A DNA stretch of 64,000 bases from Comamonadaceae bacterium (GCA_015999985.1 JAECRA010000001.1:58573-122572); one strand, 5' to 3'; positions 15,579 to 24,837 are shown, counted from the stretch's first letter. A program made the numbers and translations. The notes: a model not told the origin generated them from the letters alone.

Positions 15579-17453
15579 ATGATGGAGCAAAAGTCCTTGG
15601 AGCCCATGGCTCGCATGCCTCACGGCGACGCCTCTGTACTAGCAACGATAGGCCGTGTGGCGCTGCGCGTCATCGAGGGCGGGGCTGCTCTTCTGATGTT
15701 CGCCATCGTCGTGTTGTTGCTGGGCGGGGTGGCGATGCGCTACCTGTTCGCATTGCCCGCCGTATGGATTGATGAAGTGGCATCGCTGTCCTTCATGTGG
15801 CTTGCGATGGTTGGTTCGACCATTGCCATGCGGCGTAACGAACATCTGCGATTGTCTGCGTTGATCGACCGGCTGGCACCGCCGCTGCGGGGAGTGGTGC
15901 AGGCTTTTGCCCTGGTCATGGTGCTTGCCTTTCTGGCAGCGCTTTTGTGGCCCGCGATCGACTATGCGTGGGAAGAATGGTTCATAACCACCCCGGCGCT
16001 GGGTATTCCCAATACCGTCCGTGTGTTGGCCATGCCTTTCGGTATTGCTTGCATGCTGGTGACCGTAGCCGCCTATTGCTTGCGGACGGTGAGTCGTCGG
16101 CAATTGATCGGCGCAGTGGCTGCCGTCGGCGCAGTAGGCGCGATCTGCTGGTTGGCGACCCCTTGGCTTGCTGACATGCGCGGGTTCAGCATGCTGCTAT
16201 TTCTGGTGGGTGTTGTGAGCGTCTGCCTTGCTGCCGGCGTACCCATTGCGTTCTGCTTTGGGCTGGGAACAGTTTGTTTCCTGAGCTTTTCTAGCCAGGT
16301 CCCTCTGCAGGTGGTGATTGGTCGCATGGACGAAGGCATGTCAAACATGCTCCTGGTGTCGGTGCCCATCTTCGTCTTGCTGGGTTGCATTCTCGACGCC
16401 ACCGGCATGGGCAAGGCCATCGTGGACTTTCTGTCATCGCTGCTGGGGCACATCAAGGCGGGCATGTCTTATGTTTTGCTGGGCTCCTTGTTCATCGTGT
16501 CCGGCATTTCAGGCTCGAAGGTGTCCGATATGGCGACCGTGGCACCGGCGCTGTTCCCGGAGATGCGCCGCCGCGGGCACAAGCCCAAAGAAATGGTGGC
16601 GCTGCTGGGTACCGGCGCGGCAATGGCTGATACCGTGCCGCCCAGCATCGTCTTGATCGTGCTCGGCTCGGTGGCTGGCGTCTCGATAGCGGGCCTGTTT
16701 CAGGCGGGATTTGTGGTGGCGCTGGTACTGCTGCTTACCCTGTTGGTGCTTGCCCGCTGGAAAGCGCGCCATGAGGACATGGGCAATGTGCGCCGTGCCA
16801 CGCTGCCCATGGTGGGTAAGCTGCTGCTGATTGCGACGCCTGCCTTGCTGCTGCCGTTCCTGATCCGCAGCGCGGTGGGCAGCGGTGTGGCCACCGCGAC
16901 CGAGGTGTCGACCATCGCCGTGGTCTACGCGCTCTTCATCGGAAAGCTTCTTTACGGCGGCATCGGCTGGCGAAAAATGTACGACATGCTGGTGGAAACG
17001 GCGGCCTTGAGCGGTGCGATCCTGCTCATCCTGGGCACCGCCTCCGCCATGGCATGGGCGATCACGCAAAGTGGTGTGATCCAGAGCCTGTCCCAGTTTT
17101 TAACCAGCCTGCCGGGTGGATCTCTGACCTTCATGGCCGTGACCATCGCCATATTCCTGGTGCTGGGCTGCTTATTGGAAGGACTGCCCGCAGTGTTGCT
17201 GTTGGCACCCATCATGTTTCCGATAGCGCGTAGCTTGGGCATCAACGACATCCACTACGCCATGGTGGTGGTCACGACCATGAACGTAGGTTTGATGATG
17301 CCGCCCATAGGGGTGGGCTTCTATGTTGCTTGTCGTATCGGTGAAGCCAAGCCTGACGAAGTCATTTCCGCCATCTGGCCCTACCTGCTGGCGTTGCTGA
17401 TCGGTGTGGGGGTCATTGCGGCCGTTCCCGCCATTTCCACCTACGCCCTCTGA
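15579..17453 (+). CDS. TRAP transporter fused small/large permease (DctQM)
   Basis: A 624-aa inner-membrane permease of the TRAP family, which imports organic acids with Na+ or H+. Residues about 1-185 form the four-helix DctQ part (FMWLAMVGSTIAMRRNEHLR is typical) and the rest forms the DctM part with about 12 helices, including GLMMPPIGVGFYVACRIGEA near the end. I start it at ATG 15579; TTG 15534 and ATG 15582 or 15606 are alternatives. The matching binding protein DctP is two genes further on (19588), with E1 genes between them, an unusual interleaving. Confidence 0.88.
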   Translation: MMEQKSLEPMARMPHGDASVLATIGRVALRVIEGGAALLMFAIVVLLLGGVAMRYLFALPAVWIDEVASLSFMWLAMVGSTIAMRRNEHLRLSALIDRLAPPLRGVVQAFALVMVLAFLAALLWPAIDYAWEEWFITTPALGIPNTVRVLAMPFGIACMLVTVAAYCLRTVSRRQLIGAVAAVGAVGAICWLATPWLADMRGFSMLLFLVGVVSVCLAAGVPIAFCFGLGTVCFLSFSSQVPLQVVIGRMDEGMSNMLLVSVPIFVLLGCILDATGMGKAIVDFLSSLLGHIKAGMSYVLLGSLFIVSGISGSKVSDMATVAPALFPEMRRRGHKPKEMVALLGTGAAMADTVPPSIVLIVLGSVAGVSIAGLFQAGFVVALVLLLTLLVLARWKARHEDMGNVRRATLPMVGKLLLIATPALLLPFLIRSAVGSGVATATEVSTIAVVYALFIGKLLYGGIGWRKMYDMLVETAALSGAILLILGTASAMAWAITQSGVIQSLSQFLTSLPGGSLTFMAVTIAIFLVLGCLLEGLPAVLLLAPIMFPIARSLGINDIHYAMVVVTTMNVGLMMPPIGVGFYVACRIGEAKPDEVISAIWPYLLALLIGVGVIAAVPAISTYAL

Positions 17454-17543
17454 TCTTCTCGTGCCGTTGCACAGCGGCAGCGGTGCGTTGTTTGTCGTAG
17501 TTATAGAGGTGGTATTAACCCGCCTCAGTACAGAAAGGAGCCC

Positions 17544-18518
17544 ATGAACTCAGCCCCAGCCCCCGCAGTCCCGAAGCCTCCCACAGAGGCGCGGTCTCTT
17601 CTCCTCGGCATGTTGCGAGGTCGGTCCATGGAGGATGCCATCGGCCGTGTGAGCGGACACTACCATCCGGCGCGCGGAGAAGAAGGCGTGATCGTCGGTA
17701 GTTTCAGTGCATTGCATGAGGGAGATTTTGGTGTTCCGCACTACCGCGGCGCTATCGTCGCTTCGTTAACGCACGGTGCGGACATGCGTCGCCTACTCGC
17801 TGGAGTATTGGGTCGAGAGACCGGGTACACACGGGGGCGCCAGCGCGGCGACTTCGTGGGCCGTTTCGAACGCCGCTTCTTCGGGCTTTTCTCAGGCACA
17901 CTCGGCCCCAGCATCGGCTACGCCACAGGCGCAGGATTGTCCTGCAAGCTCGATGGCGGCGGTCATGCGGCGCTTGTCACCTTTGGGGACGGAACCTCCA
18001 ATTCGGGCTTGCTCTATGAGAGCCTGAACATGGCGGCCATGCTCAAGCTACCGGTGGTCTATGTTTGCCAGAACAATCAATATGCCGTGTCCATGCCGGC
18101 ATCACGGAGCATCGGTGGCGCTGCGTTGGCAGACCGTGCACGCGCTTTTGGCATCGAGGCGGTGGACGTTGATGGCAACGATGTACAGGCCGTTAACGCC
18201 ACGGTGGGCAAAGCCCTGGAGCGTGCGCGCCTAGAGGGCTTGCCTTCGTTTGTGCATGCGTTGACCTACCGCGTGTCCGGCCATTGGGCGAGTGACCCGG
18301 GCGACTACCGGCCGGCCGCAGAACGTGATGCCTGGATGCTCAAGGACCCCATCCAGCGCCTGGCGCAGGCACTCATCGCCGAAGGCGGCATCACACAGGC
18401 GGAATACGACGCGCTTTGCGCCAGCACAGAGGCGGAAGCAGTCCAGGCCATGGAGTTGGCCCAGGCTGACCCCATGCCGGGCACAAGTGTGACCGCCGAC
18501 ACCCACGCATATATCTAG
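17544..18518 (+). CDS. Thiamine-dependent dehydrogenase E1 component, alpha subunit
   Basis: A 324-aa TPP-binding subunit of a 2-oxoacid or acetoin dehydrogenase complex. The thiamine diphosphate motif GDGTSNSG lies at about residues 148-155, followed by the NNQYAVS block. A strong Shine-Dalgarno (AAAGGAG at about 17534-17540) precedes ATG 17544. It forms E1 with the beta subunit 10 bp downstream. Length fits the short acetoin-dehydrogenase (AcoA) type. Acetoin is therefore one possible substrate, but the sequence alone does not separate acetoin from pyruvate or another alpha-keto compound, so no gene symbol is given. Confidence 0.85.
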   Translation: MNSAPAPAVPKPPTEARSLLLGMLRGRSMEDAIGRVSGHYHPARGEEGVIVGSFSALHEGDFGVPHYRGAIVASLTHGADMRRLLAGVLGRETGYTRGRQRGDFVGRFERRFFGLFSGTLGPSIGYATGAGLSCKLDGGGHAALVTFGDGTSNSGLLYESLNMAAMLKLPVVYVCQNNQYAVSMPASRSIGGAALADRARAFGIEAVDVDGNDVQAVNATVGKALERARLEGLPSFVHALTYRVSGHWASDPGDYRPAAERDAWMLKDPIQRLAQALIAEGGITQAEYDALCASTEAEAVQAMELAQADPMPGTSVTADTHAYI

Positions 18519-18528
18519 GAGATCACAC

Positions 18529-19521
18529 ATGGCACGCATGACACTAGTGGAAGCCATTGTCCAAGGCTTGCGCGAGGAGCTTGAGCGCGATTCTTCCATC
18601 TTCATGATGGGGCAGGACATCGGTCCCATGGGCGGCCCGCTGCAATCGTTTCGGGGCCTGTGGGAGACCTATGGTTCTACAGGCCGCATGATCGACGCTC
18701 CGATTTCAGAGGAAGCCATCACGGCCGTTTGTTTTGGTGCGGCGATGGCGGGTAAGCGCCCCGTCTTCGAGTTGATGTTCTCGGAGTTCACACCTCTGGT
18801 GATGGGGCTCTTTGCCTCAGAGGCGGGAATTGCCTACAAGACCGATGGGGTGCTGAAGGCGCCGCTGGTGATGCGCACCAAGGTTGGTATCAGCCCTCAC
18901 CGTGGGCACCCCGAGGACTTTCATTCGTTCTTTGTGCACTGCCCTGGCGTTAAGGTGGTGATGCCTTCCACGCCCTACGATGCCAAAGGCCTGATGAAGG
19001 CAGCCATCCGTGATGACAACCCAGTGGTCTTTTTCGAGCACATGAGCCTTCTGCACGGTCGCAAGGAAGACGTGCCTGCGGATGACTACGTGATCGAGAT
19101 CGGCAAAGCGGATGTCAAGCGGCCAGGGCGCGATGTCACCATCATTGCGTATGGTTTGATGGTCATGCGTGCGCTCAATGCCGCAGCGGCTCTGGCCAAG
19201 GAAGGCATCGAGGCCGAAGTGGTGGATTTGCGCACCATCTCTCCGCTAGACAGGGACACCATTCTGGCTTCCGTGGAAAAGACCGGGCGTGCCGTGGTTG
19301 TGCACGAGACGTGGAAAACGGGTGGCTCCGGCGCGGAGGTGGCCGCGATGATTTCCGAGCATGGTTTTCACAGCCTCAAGGGACCGGTAGTGCGCGTCGC
19401 ACCGCCGCATCTGCCGGTGCCGTTCAGCTTGCCGCTGGAGCAGGCTTTTATCCCGGACGAAGGCCAGATCATGGCTGGTGTCCGCCGGGCGATGTGCGGC
19501 AAGGCTGCTGTGCTGGCCTAG
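18529..19521 (+). CDS. Thiamine-dependent dehydrogenase E1 component, beta subunit
   Basis: A 330-aa transketolase-like beta subunit that pairs with the alpha subunit to form E1. It opens with MARMTLVEAIVQGLREELER, has MGQDIGPMGGPLQ, the DAPISEEAITAVCFGAAMAG block contacting TPP, and a C-terminal transketolase domain (about 200-320). Shine-Dalgarno AGGAG sits just before ATG. Ten bases separate it from the alpha gene, so they are co-translated. It lacks any E2 or E3 domain, and none of the following genes supplies one. Confidence 0.87.
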   Translation: MARMTLVEAIVQGLREELERDSSIFMMGQDIGPMGGPLQSFRGLWETYGSTGRMIDAPISEEAITAVCFGAAMAGKRPVFELMFSEFTPLVMGLFASEAGIAYKTDGVLKAPLVMRTKVGISPHRGHPEDFHSFFVHCPGVKVVMPSTPYDAKGLMKAAIRDDNPVVFFEHMSLLHGRKEDVPADDYVIEIGKADVKRPGRDVTIIAYGLMVMRALNAAAALAKEGIEAEVVDLRTISPLDRDTILASVEKTGRAVVVHETWKTGGSGAEVAAMISEHGFHSLKGPVVRVAPPHLPVPFSLPLEQAFIPDEGQIMAGVRRAMCGKAAVLA

Positions 19522-19587
19522 GAGGCTGCAGGCCCGGCACTTCCTCAGATATCTATCGTTGAAATCACCCACCCCTTAGGAGACAAC

Positions 19588-20604
19588 ATGACAACATTGA
19601 ACAGGCGTTCCTTGGTTCTTGGTGGCGCTGCCGCCGTCATTGGAGGCGGAGCGCTGGCTCCGCTTACGGCACAGGCCGCAGAGTTCACGTACAAGTACGC
19701 GAACAATCTGCCCGTCAGCCATCCCATGAACGTCCGAGCCAGCGAAGCCGCAACGCGAATCAAGCAAGAAACCGGGGGCCGAGTGGAAATTCAGATCTTC
19801 CCCAGCTCGCAGCTCGGATCCGACAGCGACATGCTGAGCCAACTGCGCAGCGGCGGCATCCAGTTCTACACGATGGCTGGCGCATTGCTGGCGTCCCTGG
19901 TGCCCGCGGCGAATATCGAAGGCGTGGCCTATGCGTTCCCGAACTACGACGCAGTCTGGAAAGCCATGGATGGCGACCTGGGCGACTTGATCCGCAGCGA
20001 AATCGCCAAAACCAATATCGTGGCGATGGACAAGGTGTGGGATAACGGCTTCCATCAGATCACGACGCGCAACCGCGTCATCAACACCCCCGCAGACATG
20101 AAGGGGCTGAAGATCCGCACCGGCGCGACGCAACTGCAGATGACGATGTGCACGGCCTTGGGCGCATTGCCCACGGCTATCAGCTTTGGGGAGCTCTACA
20201 CATCCCTGCAGACGGGTGTTGTCGATGCACAGCTCAATGCACTGGTGGTAATCGAGTCCGCCAAGCTGTACGAGGTGCAAAAACATTGTGCCTTGACCAA
20301 CCACATGTGGAGCGGCTTCTGGTTCCTGGCCAACAAGGCAGCCTGGAACAAGCTGCCCGCCCCATTGCGAGAGGTGGTTGCAAAGCACTGGAACGCTGCC
20401 GCACTGGCTGAGCGGGACGACATCGCCAAGGCGCAAACCCGTCATATGGAAAGCCTCAAGGCTGCGGGCATGGCATTCAACAAACCCGATGCGGCGCCGT
20501 TTCGCCAAGCCCTCAAGGATGCCGGATTCTATAAAGATTGGCGCGGGAAACTAGGTGACAAGGCATGGCTGGCGCTGGAGAAATATGTTGGCCAGCTCGC
20601 CTGA
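19588..20604 (+). CDS. TRAP transporter substrate-binding protein (DctP family)
   Basis: A 338-aa periplasmic receptor for the TRAP permease. The N-terminus MTTLNRRSLVLGGAAAVIGG with an RR pair followed by a hydrophobic stretch ending at QAAEF suggests a Tat-type signal. The mature part has the DctP fold: SHPMNVRASEAATRIKQETG, FPSSQLGSDSDMLSQLRSG, and the helix-strand region GLKIRTGATQLQMTMCTALG with the conserved Arg that holds the ligand carboxylate. Its end overlaps the SDR gene by about 20 bp. It completes a DctQM-DctP transporter. Confidence 0.9.
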   Translation: MTTLNRRSLVLGGAAAVIGGGALAPLTAQAAEFTYKYANNLPVSHPMNVRASEAATRIKQETGGRVEIQIFPSSQLGSDSDMLSQLRSGGIQFYTMAGALLASLVPAANIEGVAYAFPNYDAVWKAMDGDLGDLIRSEIAKTNIVAMDKVWDNGFHQITTRNRVINTPADMKGLKIRTGATQLQMTMCTALGALPTAISFGELYTSLQTGVVDAQLNALVVIESAKLYEVQKHCALTNHMWSGFWFLANKAAWNKLPAPLREVVAKHWNAAALAERDDIAKAQTRHMESLKAAGMAFNKPDAAPFRQALKDAGFYKDWRGKLGDKAWLALEKYVGQLA

Positions 20605-21373
20605 TTCGACCTGCGCGGAAATCGACACCTGCGCGCGGGCTGCGCTAGTCACGGGCGGTGCCTCGGGTATCGGCCTGGCAGTCGTGCGGCAACTGCTGTC
20701 CGAGGGGTGGCATGTTCATGTGGCAGACGCCGATACCAGTGCGTTGGATGCTTTGCGTCCCTGGGCAAACCTCCATGCGGAGCGCGTGACTTTGGTGACG
20801 CTGGACGTTTGCGACGAGCGCAGCGTGATCCAAGCCGTCAAGGCCGTTCGCTCCAGCGCGCCGCTCAAAGGCGTCGTCAACTCTGCAGGGATTGGAAAGA
20901 GCGTCTCGTTCATGGACACCACGTCCGAGATGTTCCTGAGAGTGTTGGAGGTCAATCTGCTGGGGACATTTCGCGTCTGCCACGCTGCGGCGTCTGAAAT
21001 GCTGAGTGGCGGGGCCATCGTCAATATTTCCTCGGGCTCTGGCCTGCGGGCAAACCAGGGCCGTACGGCCTATGGAGCGTCCAAGGCAGCGGTGGAGTTG
21101 ATGAGCAAGGTCATGGCGGTGGAGCTCGCTGCGCAGTCGATTCGCGTCAACACCGTGGCTCCTGGTCCGGTGGAAACACCCCTGGTGGCAGCCATGCATA
21201 CGGATGCAGATCGGCGCCGCGCGCTGGCCGCGGTTCCGATGCGCCGCTACGGACAGCCGCAGGACATCGCGCAGTCGGTGGTCTTCTTACTCGACGAGCA
21301 GCGTTCCGGATATGTGACGGGCGAGACGCTGTGCGTGGACGGGGGGTTCTTCGCAGCAGGGCAGTTCGGTTGA
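20585..21373 (+). CDS. Short-chain dehydrogenase/reductase
   Basis: A 262-aa classical SDR. The cofactor site is TGGASGIGLAVV (about residues 24-35), the NSAG motif follows, then the catalytic Ser and YGASK (Tyr/Lys pair), and the PGPVETPL region. Start chosen at ATG 20585, preceded by GGAG at 20577-20580; a GTG at 20555 also exists. It overlaps dctP by 20 bp, so translation is coupled. As the last gene of the TRAP/E1 run, it plausibly oxidises an imported hydroxy compound or reduces a diketone before E1 acts; this role is inferred. Confidence 0.87.
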   Translation: MLASSPDSTCAEIDTCARAALVTGGASGIGLAVVRQLLSEGWHVHVADADTSALDALRPWANLHAERVTLVTLDVCDERSVIQAVKAVRSSAPLKGVVNSAGIGKSVSFMDTTSEMFLRVLEVNLLGTFRVCHAAASEMLSGGAIVNISSGSGLRANQGRTAYGASKAAVELMSKVMAVELAAQSIRVNTVAPGPVETPLVAAMHTDADRRRALAAVPMRRYGQPQDIAQSVVFLLDEQRSGYVTGETLCVDGGFFAAGQFG

Positions 21374-21485
21374 TCACCCCGCCGCGTTATGAGTGATCTT
21401 GCCTGGTGAGCGGGGCGCACGCACCATGGAGCGTACGAGCGCGACCTGGGATATGTTTGCAGCAGCACAAATAGTGCGAGCAGGC

Positions 21486-22001
21486 CTAATGCTCCGGCGG
21501 CGCTGTGGTTTCCTGCGTGGCAGACCAGTCGCGAGCCGCACTGATCAGCTTTGTCAGGGTTTTCTGAAACTGGACAAGGTCTGCATTCGGGAGTGACTGT
21601 GTAAGCAATTTCTGGCGCCACTGCAAGGCAGGAATGCTCTGGTGGTAGATATCCCAGCCTGCATCTGTGAGGTACACGGCCTGCTTGCGGTTGTCATTGG
21701 GATGGGGCTCCAGTCGTACATATTTGCCGAGGCTGTTGAGTTGACGGCTGACGTTGGATTTGTTGAAGCCCGTGGCATACACGATTTCCGACTGGCTGAG
21801 GCCCGGGTGGCTGGCAATGACCAGCATGAGACGCCAGTCATTCAAAGAGATGCCCGCATGCCGGCCCACAACGGAGTAGAAGGGCCGGGCGATCAGATTG
21901 CTCAACACGCTGATCTGAAACGTGATGGCCTGATCGGTATCGAAAACCGCACTTGAAGCTCTTTGTTTTTCGCTCATATCTTGTGATGTTTCCGCTTGCA
22001 T
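21486..22001 (-). CDS. MarR-family transcriptional regulator
   Basis: A 171-aa winged-helix regulator. The wHTH core includes ISLNDWRLMLVIASHPGLSQ, SEIVYATGFNKSNVSRQLNS and the wing region RLEPHPNDNRKQAVYLTDAG. The C-terminal helix completes the dimer. An internal ATG (M9) is an alternative start. It is divergent from the alpha/beta hydrolase at 22036, with only 34 bp between them, so it probably controls both and perhaps the TRAP/E1 run downstream of its stop. Confidence 0.88.
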   Translation of the reverse strand: MQAETSQDMSEKQRASSAVFDTDQAITFQISVLSNLIARPFYSVVGRHAGISLNDWRLMLVIASHPGLSQSEIVYATGFNKSNVSRQLNSLGKYVRLEPHPNDNRKQAVYLTDAGWDIYHQSIPALQWRQKLLTQSLPNADLVQFQKTLTKLISAARDWSATQETTAPPEH

Positions 22002-22035
22002 TACGAATTCCTCTTACATCAACCGTTTTGATTTC

Positions 22036-23007
22036 ATGACTCATCCTAACGTAGTGCCAGCGCCCCAGCGGCGCGATATCGCAGGAGGCGCATTGCTGGT
22101 TGATCGCCTGCTGGCAGGCATAAACAAGCGCCAACGCATGCCTTTGCACCAGATGGACATTCGCGATGCGCGCAACGCATATGCCGACGCCTGCGTTCAG
22201 TTGGATGTGGGGGCCGTGGAAGGCGTGCGAACACAGGTGCTGAGCGTCGTCGCGCCCGATGCGCTGGAGTTGCGCGTCACCCAGCCTCCGGCTGTCGATG
22301 TGACCCAGGTGCTGGTGTGGGTGCATGGAGGCGGCTTCTGCGTGGGGAATGCTGCATCCACGGACCTCTTGTGCCGATGGTTCAGTGCGCACCTGCAATG
22401 CGCGGTGGTGTCGGTAGACTATCGCCTGGCCCCCGAGCACAGCGTGCGCCAAGCTCTGGATGACGTGATAGCAGCCATCACCTGGGCCGCTAGAGAATTC
22501 CCAGGCGCGCGTTTGGATGTGTTGGGCGATAGTGCGGGTGCGGCACTGGCATTGCCAGCCGTGGCGCACTGTGTGAGCGAAGCGGGCGTGTGCGTAGAGG
22601 GGTTGGTGCTGTGCTATCCGCTGGCAGCCCCGGGGGCTGTTACCGCATCGCGCGAACGCTATGCGCAGGGCCACTACCTGACCATGGCAGATGTGGAGTG
22701 GATGCATGGGCTGGCGTTGCTGGACGAGTGCGATGCTCTTCTACAACCGCTTCAGCGCTTTCACTGGCCACAGGGCATGCCAACTTCCCTGGTGGTCTTG
22801 CCACACCGGGATCCGTTGTTCGATGAAGGCCAGGCCCTGGTTCACCACCTGCGGGCGACCGGGTGTGTGGTGTCGGAATTGCACATGCCGGATTTCATCC
22901 ACGGCTGCCTGCATATGGGCGGACTGTTCCCACAAGTGAGGGGGATGCACGAACACATCGCTAACTTCGTGCGACCCCCGACGGGTGGCGAGGAACTGAA
23001 TAAATAA
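22036..23007 (+). CDS. Alpha/beta hydrolase (hormone-sensitive-lipase family esterase)
   Basis: A 323-aa serine esterase. The oxyanion motif HGGGF lies near residue 97, the nucleophile elbow GDSAGAAL near 160, and candidates for the acidic and His residues are in HRDPLFDEG and DFIHGCLHMGG. The HGGG type acts on short-chain acyl esters and also includes carboxylesterases and kynurenine formamidase-like enzymes. It is divergent from marR and followed by a TetR gene. No signal peptide is seen, so it is cytoplasmic. The substrate is unknown. Confidence 0.83.
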   Translation: MTHPNVVPAPQRRDIAGGALLVDRLLAGINKRQRMPLHQMDIRDARNAYADACVQLDVGAVEGVRTQVLSVVAPDALELRVTQPPAVDVTQVLVWVHGGGFCVGNAASTDLLCRWFSAHLQCAVVSVDYRLAPEHSVRQALDDVIAAITWAAREFPGARLDVLGDSAGAALALPAVAHCVSEAGVCVEGLVLCYPLAAPGAVTASRERYAQGHYLTMADVEWMHGLALLDECDALLQPLQRFHWPQGMPTSLVVLPHRDPLFDEGQALVHHLRATGCVVSELHMPDFIHGCLHMGGLFPQVRGMHEHIANFVRPPTGGEELNK

Positions 23008-23151
23008 CCCTGATCCCGGCAGAGCGCGGGCCGTCCACGGCATGCTTGCCTCCCTGCGGGAGCGCCTCCGCGTGCCGCCCATGCATGCCGAATATGCGCT
23101 GAACATTTGAAGCCTCTAGTCGGTATTTCTCGCGGTCAGGAGAATAGGCGC

Positions 23152-23173
23152 AAATACGTACTAATACGTATTT
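23152..23173. promoter_or_regulatory. Perfect palindrome before a TetR gene, candidate operator
   Basis: AAATACGTA (23152-23160) and TACGTATTT (23165-23173) are exact reverse complements separated by CTAA, a size and form usual for TetR-family operators. It lies 61 bp upstream of the TetR gene at 23234 and beside an AT-rich stretch suited to a promoter. Probably autoregulatory. Confidence 0.55.
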
Positions 23174-23233
23174 TTCTCGAGCAATTAAAATCTATATTTC
23201 AAATATGAATTTGAATTGTGGATTTTGATCGAG

Positions 23234-23923
23234 ATGAAGGAACGAGCAAGCGGCTCCACAGCGCCCTCTGAGGGATCCACGCGCGCGCGGATCATGGCTG
23301 CCGCTCTCCGGGTCTTTGCCACTCGGGGCTTCGAGGCTGCCACGCTCAAGGAAATTACCTTGGCCAGCCAGACGAACGTAGCTGCCATCCATTACCACTT
23401 TGGCTCCAAAGAAGTGCTCATACAGGAGGTGCTGGCCTCGGTGGCAAACCCGATCAATCGCATGCGCCTGGAGTTACTGAATTCGGTGCCTGAGGGGCCA
23501 GAGCGAACGCTCGTTCACGTGGTTCGTTCGCTGGTGGCGCCACCGATTCGGCTGAGCCTGGACTCCACGGGCGATGCTCGCTTGCTGACCCGCCTGCTAT
23601 TGCAGGCGCGGGCATTGCCCAGCGAGTTCACTTCCACCACCATCTTTGCCCAGTACGACGCCACTGCCCAGCACTTCGTGCAGGCACTCATGCATGCCAC
23701 GCCCGGTTTGTCTCAAGAAGACGCCTATTGGCGCTACGCATTCGCGATTGGCGCCATGCACTACATCGTCAGTGAGTCTGAAGCGGGCCACCACCGGCTG
23801 CAACGCATCTCCAGCGGAGCGTGCGATACAAGCGACTCCGACGCCATTCTCAGCCAGCTTGTGGCCTTCGTGGTCGCAGGCTTTCAGGCACGCACTCCAT
23901 CACCCGCAGCGCCAAGCACCTAA
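23234..23923 (+). CDS. TetR-family transcriptional regulator
   Basis: A 229-aa regulator. The N-terminal HTH is in STRARIMAAALRVFATRGFE then AATLKEITLASQTNVAAIHY with HYHFGSKEVLI completing helix 3, a typical TetR arrangement. The larger C-terminal ligand/dimer domain is variable and resembles the CerR-type (LRALP-like segment at LQARALPSEF). Start is ATG 23234; a TTG at 23216 would add six residues. A palindrome at 23152-23173 is the probable operator. The cyclase gene follows 44 bp later in the same direction. Confidence 0.88.
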   Translation: MKERASGSTAPSEGSTRARIMAAALRVFATRGFEAATLKEITLASQTNVAAIHYHFGSKEVLIQEVLASVANPINRMRLELLNSVPEGPERTLVHVVRSLVAPPIRLSLDSTGDARLLTRLLLQARALPSEFTSTTIFAQYDATAQHFVQALMHATPGLSQEDAYWRYAFAIGAMHYIVSESEAGHHRLQRISSGACDTSDSDAILSQLVAFVVAGFQARTPSPAAPST

Positions 23924-23967
23924 GGCCACCGCGGGAGTCCCTCCATCCTTCATGAACTTATCAAATC

Positions 23968-24756
23968 ATGGCACGACGCATCATTGACCTGTCGGTCACG
24001 CTCGAAGACAAGCCGACTTCCCCGGCCCATCACCGACCGACCATCGAATATTCCAATCACGACGAATCGTGGCCGCTTTTCAGCAAGCTATTTCCTGGCA
24101 TTGGTCCTGATTCCCTCCCGGAGGGCAAAGCCTGGGCGGTGGAGCGCATTTCCTTGTCCACCCATGCGGGCACCCATATGGATGCGCCATGGCACTACCA
24201 CCCCACCACAGACCATGCCCTGCAACCCGGCGGTCGCGCCAGTCCTGGCATTGACGAGGTGCCGCTCGATTGGTGCTTGCGTCCGGGAGTGAAACTGGAT
24301 TTTCGCCACTTCGAGGCAGGTTATGTGGTCACGCCGGAAGACGTCGAAGCGGAATTGAAACGCATCGGCTATGAGCTTCAGCCTCTGGATATTGTGGTGG
24401 CCAACACCCGTGCGGGTGAGCGCCAAGGCCAGGAAGACTATTGGGAAAGCGCATGCGGGTTCGGACGCGCTGCAACGCTTTACTTGCTCGAAAGAGGCGT
24501 GCGCGTCGTGGGAACGGACTCCTATAGCTGGGACGCCGCATTCAAGTTCGTCGTAGAGCGCTTCCAGCGAGATGGGGACCCTTCAATCATATGGGAGGGC
24601 CACAAGGCCGGTCGCGATATTGGCTACTTTCAGATGGAAAAGCTCGCAAACCTCGATCAGCTCCCCTCACACGGATTTCAGCTCAGCTGCTTTCCCATCA
24701 AGATCAAGCACAGCTCTGCAGGATGGGTTCGTGCGGTCGCAATCCTGAACGAATAG
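23968..24756 (+). CDS. Cyclase-family metal-dependent hydrolase
   Basis: A 262-aa protein of the cyclase/kynurenine formamidase superfamily. The metal-binding HxGTHxDxPxH pattern is present as HAGTHMDAPWH (about residues 67-77), and a C-terminal LSCFPIKI(K) block is typical. Members hydrolyse amides or esters or perform ring closure using Zn2+/Mn2+. With no kyn genes nearby, kynurenine formamidase is unlikely to be proven; it is paired with a Bug receptor 81 bp downstream, hinting that the receptor captures a related substrate. Confidence 0.83.
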   Translation: MARRIIDLSVTLEDKPTSPAHHRPTIEYSNHDESWPLFSKLFPGIGPDSLPEGKAWAVERISLSTHAGTHMDAPWHYHPTTDHALQPGGRASPGIDEVPLDWCLRPGVKLDFRHFEAGYVVTPEDVEAELKRIGYELQPLDIVVANTRAGERQGQEDYWESACGFGRAATLYLLERGVRVVGTDSYSWDAAFKFVVERFQRDGDPSIIWEGHKAGRDIGYFQMEKLANLDQLPSHGFQLSCFPIKIKHSSAGWVRAVAILNE

Positions 24757-24837
24757 ATCGCCAGCACTTTCGTACGAAGCCTTTCGGCTGCCTTTTTCAG
24801 TCCATAACTAGATTAATTTCCCTTGGAGTCATTACCT

